From NCBI GenBank assembly GCA_009778915.1, contig WRFH01000003.1, positions 96,906 to 160,905 of the forward strand: DNA of 64,000 nt. Direction: 5' to 3'. The notes under the pieces were generated by a model. That model was not told the origin of the DNA, did no database searches, and worked only from the letters and a program-made list of their open reading frames with translations. Origin of the DNA: Elusimicrobiota bacterium (GTDB lineage: Bacteria; Elusimicrobiota; Elusimicrobia; Elusimicrobiales; Elusimicrobiaceae). Within the stretch, counting starts at the first letter, position 1. Every line of letters starts with the position of its first letter. Positions 7,627 to 16,261 of the stretch are shown in pieces. A program made the position numbers and the translations under genes.

Positions 7627-8358
7627 TTATACCTCTAAATTGTCGCCGTCTTTAGGCGCGATAGTGTTTGAAAAAATTTCCCGCGCGGCGGTTAAAGCGT
7701 TGTCGCGCAGCGTAAAATCGGTATAATCATCCGCCTTAAAATGTATAAGCGCTAGTTTTTTCGCGCCGGCTATAAGCGCGGCTTTTGCGGCTTCCTCCGG
7801 CGTGATATGGTTATTATTCGGCTTGACGCCGGGCAAGAAAGCGCTTTCGGTTATCAGCAAATCCGCGTCTTTTGATATTTTTATAAGATTGTCGCACCAG
7901 CCGGTGTCAAGCGCGTAAACTAAAATTTTGCCGTCTACGTTTAACCTGAAAGCCGTCGCAGGCACAGTATGCGTTAGCGGGCTGGTTTCAAGGTTAAACT
8001 CTTTAAAGTCATCTGCCTCGACAATCTCAATTTTGCTGGGCATTTTATCCAAAGCGCCCATAAAAGGCGGGCGCATAAAACTTTCCAGTTCTTTTTTCAT
8101 GCCGGGGCCGGTAATAATTTTTATACCTTGTTTTAAATTAAGTTTATTTATCGTCTGCAGCCCGTCGATATGGTCAAGGTGTAAATGGCTTAAAAAAATA
8201 TAAACCGGCCTTTCGTCCTTAATCAAACCGCCGGCTCTGTAAAACCCCATGCCGGCGTCAAAAATAATATACGCCGCGGAACTCTCTACAAAAACACATG
8301 TGCTTGCGCCGGTGGCGGTTGTATACCACCCGTTTGTGCCCAAAAAGGTAATTTTCAT
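7627..8358 (-). CDS. MBL-fold metal hydrolase in the hyp operon
   Basis: This 243-residue metallo-beta-lactamase-fold protein has the metal motif SHLHLDHIDGL (HxHxDH), an upstream Asp in IIFDAGMG, a further Asp in YALDTGW and a C-terminal His in LALIHFKAD. It belongs to the RNase Z/PhnP-like group of small phosphodiesterase-type hydrolases. It is the first gene of the operon with hypCDEF, separated from hypC by 3 bp, so a link to hydrogenase maturation or to removal of a by-product is possible. The substrate is unknown. A GGGGGAA ribosome-binding site precedes the ATG. Confidence 0.8.
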   Translation of the reverse strand: MKITFLGTNGWYTTATGASTCVFVESSAAYIIFDAGMGFYRAGGLIKDERPVYIFLSHLHLDHIDGLQTINKLNLKQGIKIITGPGMKKELESFMRPPFMGALDKMPSKIEIVEADDFKEFNLETSPLTHTVPATAFRLNVDGKILVYALDTGWCDNLIKISKDADLLITESAFLPGVKPNNNHITPEEAAKAALIAGAKKLALIHFKADDYTDFTLRDNALTAAREIFSNTIAPKDGDNLEV

Positions 8359-8421
8359 AACCCGCTTTCCCCCGTAATTTAATATACTATATTGTATAAG
8401 TTTTTAGAGAGAGAGGAAAAC
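8359..8421. promoter_or_regulatory. Divergent promoter region hyp operon / RidA
   Basis: 63 bp lie between the two start codons and contain TATACTATATTGTATAA, an overlapping AT-rich dyad that can supply -10 boxes in both directions. The RidA side has GAGAGAGAGG as ribosome-binding site. Confidence 0.45.
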
Positions 8422-8802
8422 ATGTCAAATAAAATAATTTTATCCCCCAAAGCGCCGAAACCTATCGGGCCCTATTCTCAGGCGGTTGAAGCGCACGGGT
8501 TTATTTTTACCTCCGGCACTATTCCTTTGGACGCGGTAACCGGCGAACTTATCGGCGGAGACGTTAAAACGCAGACTGAAGTCGTCTTAAAAAATATAGA
8601 GGCCGTTTTGGCCGCCGCGAAAGTTGAACTCAAGCATATTGTCAAAACCACCGTCTACATGACTGACCTAACTTATTTTGCCGAAATGAACGAAGCCTAC
8701 GCCGCTTTCTTTAAAGAAAATCCGCCGGCAAGGACCGCCGTCCAGGTTTCCGGCCTGCCGAAAGGCGCGCTTATAGAAATAGAAGCCGTAGCAAGAAAAT
8801 AA
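8422..8802 (+). CDS. RidA family reactive imine/enamine deaminase
   Basis: RidA proteins hydrolyse reactive 2-aminoacrylate and related imines made by PLP enzymes. The 126 residues show KAPKPIGPYSQAV at the N-terminus, FTSGTIPLD, NIEAVLAAA, and ARTAVQVSGLPKGALIEIEAVA, including the conserved Arg that binds the substrate carboxylate and the Glu near the end. The start at 8422 follows GAGAGAGAGG, and an in-frame upstream ATG at 8392 lies in the promoter region. malQ begins 2 bp after the stop. Confidence 0.92.
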   Translation: MSNKIILSPKAPKPIGPYSQAVEAHGFIFTSGTIPLDAVTGELIGGDVKTQTEVVLKNIEAVLAAAKVELKHIVKTTVYMTDLTYFAEMNEAYAAFFKENPPARTAVQVSGLPKGALIEIEAVARK

Positions 8803-8803
8803 T

Positions 8804-10369
8804 ATGTTACCCATTTTGGAAAGAAAAACCGCCGGTATTGTGATTCCCATGTTTTCCATGAGGAGTGACGGAGACTGGGGAACAGGCGATTTTTCTTCTC
8901 TTGAACAATGGATAAACTACTTCTCTTCCACCGGCGCGACAATACTCCAAATACTTCCCATAAACGAAATCTCTCCGTATGAAGCGGGGCCTTACAGCGC
9001 TTTGTCGTCTTTTGCCATTGATCCCATTTATATAAGCGTTCGGGACACGGAGGACGTCATTAACAGCCCGCGCGCGCAAAAATTTATCGCTTCGATAAAA
9101 GTATTAATTGAGATATGGCATAAGTCTGACAGGGTTTATTATAACACCGTGCGTGACGCGAAACTTAAAACGCTGCTGCTGGGTTTTTCGCACTTTCTTG
9201 AAACGCAGTGGGACAAAAATACTCCGCGCGCGCACGAGTTTAAAGCTTATATCGACGCGCAGACGCATTGGATACACGACTACGCCCGCTTCCGCGCGTT
9301 AAAAGATTTTTATAAATGGCAGACGTGGACGCAGTGGCCGGAAAATTTTAAAAACGCAGATAAAGAGACTCTGCGTATTTTTGAGGCCAACAATTTTCAC
9401 CAAGTAATGTTTTTCAAATATATACAATGGGTGGCGGACGGCCAGATTGCCCGCGCCACCGCCGCCGCTAAAGCTAAAAACATGCTGCTGTTCGGCGATA
9501 TACCGTTCGGCATAAATTTAGACAGCGCGGACGTTTGGGCCGAACGCGGGAATTTTAATGTTTCCATGGAAGTCGGCGCGCCGCCGGACCAGTTTTCCAC
9601 GGACGGCCAGCGGTGGGGTTTGCCCGCATATGACTGGGTGGCCATGCAGAACAGCGGGTTTTCTTACTGGAAACGCAAAATACAGCGCGCCGTGCAGTTA
9701 TATGATATTATCAGGCTGGACCATCTTGTCGGATTCTTCAGAACTTACGTCTATAAAGATGCCAAAGACGCCGGCCACTATGACTGGCTGGGCGACGAAG
9801 CGCAGAAAAAGCGCGGCTATGAATTTTTAAATTTGGTAAAACAGTTTGCCGCCGGCAAAACGCTCGTCGGCGAAGATTTGGGCGTTATTCCCGATTTTAC
9901 GCGCGAAGTTATGGCCCAACTGCAAATCCCCGGTTATAAAATTTTAAGATGGGAAAAAGACCACGGCTATTACCGGGAGCCGCGCAAATTCCCGCTCATT
10001 TCGGTCGCCGCGGTTTCCACGCATGACACGGAAACTATGCGCGACTGGTGGGAATCTATGCCGTTTGAAGAACGCGCGAATATCTGGGAAATGATTTCAA
10101 CGCAAAAAACCAACGGGTTAGTCCCTTTCACGACGGAAGTACAGGAAACCGTTTTAAGACGTCTTTTACAGTCCGGCTCGTCAATAGTGATGTTGTCCGT
10201 GCAGGACATTTGCGGAACGACGGACAGAGTAAATACGCCCGGCCTCGTCTCAGACAAAAACTGGACCTACCGTTTTGACTCCTACCCGGGCACGATAGAA
10301 AAAAATTACCCCGCCCAAATGAAGTTATTCAAAAACCTGCTGGCCGAATGCGGACGCACCAATAAATAA
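8804..10369 (+). CDS. malQ: 4-alpha-glucanotransferase
   Basis: This GH77 amylomaltase transfers maltosyl/glucanyl units in maltodextrin and glycogen metabolism in the cytoplasm. It has 521 residues. Catalytic motifs are visible: IIRLDHLVGFFR (nucleophile Asp), LVGEDLGVIP (acid/base Glu) and VSTHDTETMRDWW (third Asp). The sequence GDIPFGINLDSADVW and the C-terminal RVNTPGLVSDKNWTYR are also typical. It follows the RidA gene by 2 bp and is probably cotranscribed. A CBM48-type glycogen-binding protein is encoded at 26986. Confidence 0.95.
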   Translation: MLPILERKTAGIVIPMFSMRSDGDWGTGDFSSLEQWINYFSSTGATILQILPINEISPYEAGPYSALSSFAIDPIYISVRDTEDVINSPRAQKFIASIKVLIEIWHKSDRVYYNTVRDAKLKTLLLGFSHFLETQWDKNTPRAHEFKAYIDAQTHWIHDYARFRALKDFYKWQTWTQWPENFKNADKETLRIFEANNFHQVMFFKYIQWVADGQIARATAAAKAKNMLLFGDIPFGINLDSADVWAERGNFNVSMEVGAPPDQFSTDGQRWGLPAYDWVAMQNSGFSYWKRKIQRAVQLYDIIRLDHLVGFFRTYVYKDAKDAGHYDWLGDEAQKKRGYEFLNLVKQFAAGKTLVGEDLGVIPDFTREVMAQLQIPGYKILRWEKDHGYYREPRKFPLISVAAVSTHDTETMRDWWESMPFEERANIWEMISTQKTNGLVPFTTEVQETVLRRLLQSGSSIVMLSVQDICGTTDRVNTPGLVSDKNWTYRFDSYPGTIEKNYPAQMKLFKNLLAECGRTNK

Positions 10370-10407
10370 TTATCCGTAATGTAATAAATATATAAAAGGA
10401 GATTCTT

Positions 10408-11400
10408 ATGAAGAAATTACTATTATCAATAGGAAATGTTTATTTGTTCTCTGTTAATATTATCTCGAAAAAAATCCTGTTTCTTTTATTGCTATTCATA
10501 CCATTCTCCGCAGCAAACGGCACGGATTTTACCGCTCTGGGAAAACAATTGATAGAAGAACATAAAGAAAAATCCTTTTTAGTTGTTTACAAAAAAGACA
10601 GTAAAACTTTAATTTACCTCGTTGCCAACCATGGCGACGAAAACAATAAAAACCTTGTGAACTATGTTTTTAATAATAAACTATTTCCTCCCCCACAGGT
10701 AGTGGTGGTGGAATGGGAGAGAAAAGACAGGGATTTTGAGTATCCAAGCACAGCGGAAGCCAATATCGCCGCTTTTTTCGCCTGGAATCATAACATCCCG
10801 ATAGTCCGCGCAGACCTTGCGACGGATGATTGGTTTGAAGTTTTAAAAAATAAATATGGTTATATCTATAGAGACTTCCAGGGATTTATTATTATAAGGA
10901 GTATGTTCGCCGAAGACGCCGCATATAAAGACAGGAAAACCCCGGAATATTGGCTGAATGATACACAGCGGTTTTATAATCCAAAATACGGCGACAGGCT
11001 CACGCCGGAAAGTTTTTTAGAGTGGTTTAAAGAGGCTTTCAACGGTGAAGAGTTTTATAAAATAGATTTTAGTAAATATCCTAACCCGTATGATTATGAC
11101 GGCCCGTTCATGTCAAACCGCATGAGCCTCCGCGTTTCGCAAAGTGGCCGCGAGCCTTTTATGCGAGAGAACATAAAAGCCGCCATTGAAAAGTATGATG
11201 TCGTCTATGTAGGCACCGGTGGATTACATTATATAGCCAATATGCAAATGCTGCAAGAGATATTCGGCGAACCTAATAAGATTATACAGGATATATCATC
11301 CGTAAAATTGCCGCCGTTGCCTAAAGCTGAAGACAAAGAAGGGCAGGCTATAAAACTTGATTTGGTAGATTTTGATAATTTCATTAATAATTTGAAGTAA
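10408..11400 (+). CDS. Exported ChaN/TraB-like protein, divergent
   Basis: This 330-residue protein has an N-terminal hydrophobic segment (about 12-40) that fits a long signal peptide ending near AAN-GTD, or a membrane anchor. The pattern ANHGDENNK, VVVVEWERK, FFAWNHNIPIVRAD and a late R.F...NI..A...YDVVYVGTGGLHY resembles the TraB/TIKI/ChaN fold (early His, Glu, late GG.H). The more canonical GEIH motif of the proteins at 18651 and 56966 is missing. The ribosome-binding site is AAAGGAG. The gene is more AT-rich than malQ upstream, which suggests a different history. Function is not known, and membership of the superfamily is an inference from motif order. Confidence 0.5.
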   Translation: MKKLLLSIGNVYLFSVNIISKKILFLLLLFIPFSAANGTDFTALGKQLIEEHKEKSFLVVYKKDSKTLIYLVANHGDENNKNLVNYVFNNKLFPPPQVVVVEWERKDRDFEYPSTAEANIAAFFAWNHNIPIVRADLATDDWFEVLKNKYGYIYRDFQGFIIIRSMFAEDAAYKDRKTPEYWLNDTQRFYNPKYGDRLTPESFLEWFKEAFNGEEFYKIDFSKYPNPYDYDGPFMSNRMSLRVSQSGREPFMRENIKAAIEKYDVVYVGTGGLHYIANMQMLQEIFGEPNKIIQDISSVKLPPLPKAEDKEGQAIKLDLVDFDNFINNLK

Positions 11401-11419
11401 GATACTGGAGCGGACTCAA

Positions 11420-11450
11420 ATCGGCAAACCGATGGCTAATCTCAAAGCCA
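11420..11450 (+). other. Two small adjacent hairpins upstream of hisS
   Basis: ATCGGcaaaCCGAT (11420-11433) and TGGCTaatctcaaAGCCA (11433-11450) are stacked in the short gap between the ChaN-like gene and hisS. There is no T-run. They may protect or separate the two transcripts. Confidence 0.3.
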
Positions 11451-11462
11451 ATCTAAATAAGT

Positions 11463-11474
11463 TAAAATATATGT
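11463..11474 (+). promoter_or_regulatory. Leaderless-type -10 box of hisS
   Basis: TAAAAT (11463-11468) lies exactly 6 nt before the ATG at 11475 and no Shine-Dalgarno sequence is present, so the mRNA probably starts at or next to the ATG. Confidence 0.5.
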
Positions 11475-12704
11475 ATGACTAAACTGGTACGCGGGTTCAG
11501 AGATATTCTGGCGCCGCAGTCTGATTATTTTACGGAAATTGAAAGCGCGGCGCGGCGCGTGTTTAAGCTTGCCGGCGCGGATGAAATACGTATTCCCACC
11601 GTCGAACTTAAAGAACTTTTCGTAAAATCTACCGGCGACACTACCGATATCGTCCAAAAAGAAATGTATTCTTTTGAAGACGCTGGCGGCAGAACTTTGG
11701 CTCTGCGGCCCGAAGGCACGCCCGGCGTGGTGCGCGCGTATATTGAAAATAATTTTGCCGCAAATTCACCCGTCCAGAAACTTTTTTATATAGGAAATAT
11801 GTTCCGCGCGGAACGCCCTCAGGCGGGCCGTTACCGCGAATTTGAACAAATAGGTTTGGAATATATCGGCAGCGCGGCGCCGGCGGCGGACGCTGAAACT
11901 ATTTTGATTTTAAAAGATATCGTCACCGCGTTCGGCATAAAAAATTATAGTGTAAAAATAAATTCCCTCGGCTGCCCGGAATGCCGCCCTGCTTACAAAC
12001 AAGAATTAGTCAAATATTTAAAAAAAGATTTTGACGCGCTTTGCGACAAGTGCAAAGAAAGGCTTGAACGTAACCCGCTACGCGTTTTGGACTGCAAAAT
12101 AGACGGCCCGCGCATAGCCGCGAACGCGCCGAAACAAAAACTCTGCGCGACGTGCGTCGAACATTTTGAAGAAGTTAAAAATCTGCTTAACGGGCGGATA
12201 GATTATACCGTCGATGAAAACCTTGTCCGCGGGCTTGATTATTACACAAGAACGGTTTTTGAGTTCCAGGCGGGCGACGGCGCGCAAAACGCCATTGCCG
12301 GCGGCGGGCGTTATGACGGCCTTGTCAAAAGTATGGGCGGACCGCAAGTTCCCGCTGTGGGTTTCGCGATGGGCGTAGAGCGGGCCATTGCCGCGCGCGG
12401 CGAAATTGCGCCTAAGACAGAAAATAAAATTTTTGTAATTTCTCTGGACAAAACGTGCAACGCCAAAGCTTTTGAAATAATGTATAGCCTGCGCGTAAAA
12501 AACATCTGCGCGGACGGCGGGCTTTTTGATAAAAACCTGAAAACGCAACTTAAAGCGGCGGACAAAGCCGGTGCTGCCTACGCGCTGCTGCTCGGGCCAG
12601 ACGAACTTGCCAAAAATATTTTTACGCTGCGCGATTTTAAAACCGGCAGCCAGAAAGAAATCAAATTTGAAAACATTTATACAGAGGTTAAATCTTTATT
12701 ATGA
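11475..12704 (+). CDS. hisS: Histidyl-tRNA synthetase
   Basis: This class II aminoacyl-tRNA synthetase of 409 residues charges tRNA-His. Motif 1 and 2 regions are visible (IPTVELKELFVKSTGDTTDIVQKEMY; FRAERPQAGRYREFEQIG). The histidine-specific motif LVRGLDYYTRTVFE carries the catalytic Arg. Motif 3 is AVGFAMGVERAIA. A CxxC-type Cys cluster (CPEC, CDKC, CATC) in the insertion domain may bind zinc. The gene overlaps aspS by 4 bp, a frequent pairing. Confidence 0.96.
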   Translation: MTKLVRGFRDILAPQSDYFTEIESAARRVFKLAGADEIRIPTVELKELFVKSTGDTTDIVQKEMYSFEDAGGRTLALRPEGTPGVVRAYIENNFAANSPVQKLFYIGNMFRAERPQAGRYREFEQIGLEYIGSAAPAADAETILILKDIVTAFGIKNYSVKINSLGCPECRPAYKQELVKYLKKDFDALCDKCKERLERNPLRVLDCKIDGPRIAANAPKQKLCATCVEHFEEVKNLLNGRIDYTVDENLVRGLDYYTRTVFEFQAGDGAQNAIAGGGRYDGLVKSMGGPQVPAVGFAMGVERAIAARGEIAPKTENKIFVISLDKTCNAKAFEIMYSLRVKNICADGGLFDKNLKTQLKAADKAGAAYALLLGPDELAKNIFTLRDFKTGSQKEIKFENIYTEVKSLL

Positions 12705-14455
12705 TGAGAACAAACTACTGCGGCCACGTTAATAAAAGTTTAGCCGGCACCGTGCAGGTGCTGTGCGGCTGGGTTAACAGCTACCGCGACCACGGCGGGC
12801 TTTTATTTTTGGATTTACGGGACAGAACGGGTTTTGTACAGGTCGTCGTGGAACCGTCGAACAAAAAAACTTTTGAGTTGGCCGCGACGTTCAGAAGCGA
12901 ATACGTTATCAGAGTAACCGGCGAAGTAAAACCGCGCGCGGACATGCACGTCAAAACCGAAAACCCGACGGGTGAAATAGAAATAGTCGCGCATGAAATA
13001 GAACTTTTAAACACGTCCGTCCCGCTGCCTTTTGAAGTGGACACTACAAAAAATATTTCCGAAGAAACGCGGCTGAAATACCGCTATATCGACCTCCGCA
13101 GCCCGCGCATGGTGCGTAATCTTACCGCACGCCACCGCATAGCGCAGACTGCGCGCCGCTACTTTGACAAAAACGGTTTTTTGGAAGTGGAAACGCCAAT
13201 TTTAACGCGCTCCACGCCGGAAGGCGCGCGCGATTATCTGGTGCCGTCCCGCGTGCACGAAGGCATGTTTTACGCGCTGCCGCAAAGCCCGCAGATGTTC
13301 AAACAGACTTTAATGGCCAGCGGCATTGACCGTTATTTCCAGCTTGCCCGCGCTTTCCGCGACGAGGATTTGAGGAGCGACCGCCAGCCGGAACACACGC
13401 AGATTGACACGGAAATGTCGTTTGTAAGCATATCGGACATTTTCCGCGTCGGCGAAGGTTTGATGAAAGAAATTTTTACCGAAATGGGCGAAGAAATTAC
13501 AACTCCGTTCATAGAAATGGGTTATGACGAAGCTATGGCCAAATACGGCTCCGACAAACCTGACCTGCGTTTTGAAATTCATATCCAGGACGTGACGCCG
13601 CTGTTTGCCAAAAGCGCGTTCAAAGTTTTTCACGACAATATCGCCGCGGGCGGTGTTGTCCGCGCCATACGCGCGGAAAAAGCGTCGGAAAAAATTAACC
13701 GTACCACGCTTGACAAACTGACGGATTTGGTTAAAGCTAACGGCGCAAAAGGCCTTGTCTGGTTTAAATATCTCGACGGCAGATTTGACGGCCCGTCCGC
13801 CAAATTTTTCAGCGCGGAAGAACTTGCAAAACTGCAAAGCTCTCTGTCCATCCAGGAAGGTGACATTGTTTTTATTGGCGCGGATAAAGAAAAAACGGTT
13901 TCAAATTATCTTGGCGTTTTGAGAAAAGAATTAATAAAACTGCTGGGTTTAAAACCGCAGAAAAAATGGGCGTTTCTGTGGGTAAAAAATTTCCCGCTTC
14001 TGGAATATGTCGCCGACGAAGACCGCTGGGACGCCGCGCACAATCCTTTCACCGCGCCGGTTGAAGAAGATATTCCGCTGCTTGACACGAACCCGGGCAA
14101 AGTGCGCTCTCACCAGTTTGATTTGGTGTTAAACGGCGTGGAACTGGCCTCAGGCTCTGTGCGTAACCACAGGCGCGAACTGCAGGAGAAAATTTTAGGA
14201 CTTATGAAACACAGCAAAGAGCAAGCCGCGCTGCGTTTCGGCATGCTGCTTAACGCGCTGCAATACGGCGCGCCGCCGCACGGCGGCTTCGGCATGGGCC
14301 TTGACCGCCTGACGGCGCTTCTCTGCGGCGAGGAATCCATAAGAGAAGTAATAGCTTTCCCCAAAACGGCGACCGCATACTGCCCGCTGACGGAAAGTCC
14401 GAATGTCGTCGAAGAAAAACAGCTTAAAGAACTGCATATAAAAATAGTTAAATAA
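12701..14455 (+). CDS. aspS: Aspartyl-tRNA synthetase
   Basis: This 584-residue bacterial-type AspRS has four parts: an N-terminal OB-fold anticodon domain ([21 protein letters not shown]), the class II core with [18 protein letters not shown], the bacterial GAD insertion ([15 protein letters not shown]), and motif 3 [10 protein letters not shown]. It may be discriminating or non-discriminating. A gatB gene is present at 37.7 kb, so the amidotransferase route for Asn or Gln is available. The start is ATGATG at the hisS stop, and the second ATG (12704) is equally possible. Confidence 0.96.
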   Translation: MMRTNYCGHVNKSLAGTVQVLCGWVNSYRDHGGLLFLDLRDRTGFVQVVVEPSNKKTFELAATFRSEYVIRVTGEVKPRADMHVKTENPTGEIEIVAHEIELLNTSVPLPFEVDTTKNISEETRLKYRYIDLRSPRMVRNLTARHRIAQTARRYFDKNGFLEVETPILTRSTPEGARDYLVPSRVHEGMFYALPQSPQMFKQTLMASGIDRYFQLARAFRDEDLRSDRQPEHTQIDTEMSFVSISDIFRVGEGLMKEIFTEMGEEITTPFIEMGYDEAMAKYGSDKPDLRFEIHIQDVTPLFAKSAFKVFHDNIAAGGVVRAIRAEKASEKINRTTLDKLTDLVKANGAKGLVWFKYLDGRFDGPSAKFFSAEELAKLQSSLSIQEGDIVFIGADKEKTVSNYLGVLRKELIKLLGLKPQKKWAFLWVKNFPLLEYVADEDRWDAAHNPFTAPVEEDIPLLDTNPGKVRSHQFDLVLNGVELASGSVRNHRRELQEKILGLMKHSKEQAALRFGMLLNALQYGAPPHGGFGMGLDRLTALLCGEESIREVIAFPKTATAYCPLTESPNVVEEKQLKELHIKIVK

Positions 14456-14468
14456 AAATAACGGAATA

Positions 14469-14513
14469 AAAAAAGGAAAGGGATATTTAAACTAAATATC
14501 CCTTTCCTTTTTG
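14469..14513. terminator. Bidirectional terminator after aspS
   Basis: A long perfect stem of AAAAAGGAAAGGGATATTTA with its complement around an AAC loop lies between aspS and the convergent secreted-protein gene. Confidence 0.88.
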
Positions 14514-14568
14514 TTGATGTGATTAATGGATGCTGTCTTTTAACTGTTTCATTCGGGTGCTGTGGAGG

Positions 14569-15297
14569 TCAGCGTCTATTACGGAGGTCAACCTCGAGGC
14601 GCTGGTCTTCTAACAGCTTCATTTGCACGCTGTCTGAAGAATTTTCCGCCTGTTTCACCGGGATGGTGTCCAAGGGCATAGATACTTTTTTATTCATTAG
14701 TTTAGGTTGTTTTATATTAAAATCAGGAAGAGGAGGTATGGGCTTAAAAAGTTTGGCCATAGTGAAACGGAAAAAGAAGCCTGTATATCCTTCTTCATAA
14801 GTTTTATTTGTTTCATTCTCGTAGTCATATGAAACAAATTGTATAAACGCCGCTTTCTGGTCTTTTGCCGAAAGTGATTTTTCATAGAAACTTTTAATAT
14901 TGTTAAACACAGCAACCGCAACTTTATCATTTGTATCTAACTTGTCTTGTTGATACTTTTCAAGAAGGCCGGCAAAAGCGGCCGTGTCCGTATTGTTCAC
15001 TTTGTCTTTAAACATGGAAAATGATATTTTCTCAAGCTTCGCAGGCCTGTTAATCATTATCATCTTAGCGGCCATCTCACCAGGATGTCGTTCTCTTTCT
15101 TCATCAAGGAATTTTTTTAATGCCTCTTTGTTCGTTTTTAATTGAATTGGTTTATCATCGGTTTTTGGAAATTCAAAAACGGAATTCTTTGTGTAGTCAG
15201 CCCATTGCTGCTGTACTTTAGCAGTATCCGGCAACAGCTGGGCAAAAAGACCGGCTGTTAACGTCATTGCGCCGAACATCATCAGTATCTTCTTCAT
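14569..15297 (-). CDS. Secreted protein of a local paralogous family (copy 1)
   Basis: This 242-residue protein has a clear signal peptide (MKKILMMFGAMTLTAGLFAQ, cut after FAQ). It is rich in Lys, Glu and Asp and predicted mainly helical. It shares a ~40-residue block with the next gene (AVFNNIKSFYEKSLSAKDQKAAF versus AVFKNIKTFYEKSLVAKDSKTAF, followed by YDY-x-N-x-T), so the two are paralogs. I recognise no known family. A shared dyad promoter element lies upstream at 15343-15434. Location is probably periplasm or outside the cell. Confidence 0.75.
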   Translation of the reverse strand: MKKILMMFGAMTLTAGLFAQLLPDTAKVQQQWADYTKNSVFEFPKTDDKPIQLKTNKEALKKFLDEERERHPGEMAAKMIMINRPAKLEKISFSMFKDKVNNTDTAAFAGLLEKYQQDKLDTNDKVAVAVFNNIKSFYEKSLSAKDQKAAFIQFVSYDYENETNKTYEEGYTGFFFRFTMAKLFKPIPPLPDFNIKQPKLMNKKVSMPLDTIPVKQAENSSDSVQMKLLEDQRLEVDLRNRR

Positions 15298-15342
15298 ATT
15301 ATCTCCTTATACTATGTCCTTTAATTAATTGCGTCTACCGAT

Positions 15343-15434
15343 ATTATATACTTAAAGCCAAAACCGGGCCAGGGCCGTAAGACCTATTCCGCGGGGTAAT
15401 TTAGGCCCAAGTACAAATAGGTCTTTAGTCCTAT
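15343..15434 (-). promoter_or_regulatory. Shared dyad promoter element, copy 1
   Basis: In gene direction, AATAGGTCTTACGGCCC (15372-15388 complement) lies 23 nt upstream of TATAAT (15343-15348 complement). A second related block, CTAAAGACCTATTTGTAC, follows further upstream to 15434. The same arrangement occurs before the genes ending at 15465 and 56966. Confidence 0.6.
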
Positions 15435-15464
15435 ATTTTAATACACGGGGGTTTATATCCGGAT

Positions 15465-16103
15465 TCAGCCTTCGGGGTTTTCAGCCTTCTCCTCGGGCGC
15501 GTTTGCCGGGGCGGAAGCCTGGTCATCTGCTGCTTTGGTATTTATCTGGGCCTGTCTCAATTTAACAAACGCCGCAAAAAAGAGATTATAACTGTTCTCT
15601 GTAATCTCGTCTGTTTTATTGCAATAATCATACGCGGCATACTCCAAAAACGCGGTTTTTGAGTCCTTCGCCACAAGTGATTTCTCATAAAACGTTTTGA
15701 TATTTTTAAACACGGCGGCGTCGATTTTGTTATTTTTATCTAACAGCGTTTCTTCATATTCTTTAAAAACGGCTGTAATATCGTCAGTACCTGCGCTTCT
15801 TACGGCGTTTACAAAAACGGTAAATAATTTTAATTCCGCTTCCCTCTTTAATTCTTTGTTGAGCTCCTCTAAAGCTACCGCCTGTCTAAGTGTCATGACG
15901 GGCATAATGAATTTTTCTTCTTTAATTTTCTTTTTAAATTCCTGTTTCTGCCGCGCGGCGGATTCGCCGTTTAAATTATTTTCTAATTCCGAAACGGCGT
16001 CTGAATAGAAAAGTCTTAGTTTAGCAAAATCCTTCGGCAGTGTTTGGGCGAAAAGGCAGGCGGACAGAAGTATTGCGGACAGCGTCATCAATATTTTATT
16101 CAC
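15465..16103 (-). CDS. Secreted protein of a local paralogous family (copy 2)
   Basis: This 212-residue protein starts at a GTG (16101-16103) placed 5 nt after GAGGAG; the upstream ATG at 16127 lies before the ribosome-binding site. The signal peptide NKILMTLSAILLSACLFAQ ends in FAQ, and the SAC within it could alternatively be a lipobox-like Cys. The middle shares the NIKTFYEKSLVAKDSKTAF block with the downstream gene. The C-terminus is a Pro/Ala/Glu-rich tail (SAPANAPEEKAENPEG). The family is not recognised. It is preceded by the shared dyad element. Confidence 0.72.
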   Translation of the reverse strand: MNKILMTLSAILLSACLFAQTLPKDFAKLRLFYSDAVSELENNLNGESAARQKQEFKKKIKEEKFIMPVMTLRQAVALEELNKELKREAELKLFTVFVNAVRSAGTDDITAVFKEYEETLLDKNNKIDAAVFKNIKTFYEKSLVAKDSKTAFLEYAAYDYCNKTDEITENSYNLFFAAFVKLRQAQINTKAADDQASAPANAPEEKAENPEG

Positions 16104-16130
16104 ATATTCTCCTCGAAATATTTTCATTTA

Positions 16131-16200
16131 ATTATAGCGGAAAAAGGAAATTAACCGCAAGGGCCATAAGACCTACGCCTCAATAAGTATTTAGAACTAT
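16131..16200 (-). promoter_or_regulatory. Shared dyad promoter element, copy 2
   Basis: In gene direction, TAGGTCTTATGGCCCTTGCGG ends in a TTGCGG that can act as -35, 18 nt before TATAAT (16131-16136 complement). GGCCC and TATAAT are 24 nt apart. A degenerate CTAAATACTTATT half lies upstream. Confidence 0.6.
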
Positions 16201-16249
16201 GCCGCTCTTTTCTCTGAAGTACGGAACGCCGGACATATAACTATTTTTA

Positions 16250-16261
16250 TATAATAAAAGT
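16250..16261 (+). promoter_or_regulatory. Leaderless-type -10 box of the AsmA-like gene
   Basis: TATAAT (16250-16255) ends 6 nt before the ATG at 16262, and no ribosome-binding site is present. Confidence 0.55.
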
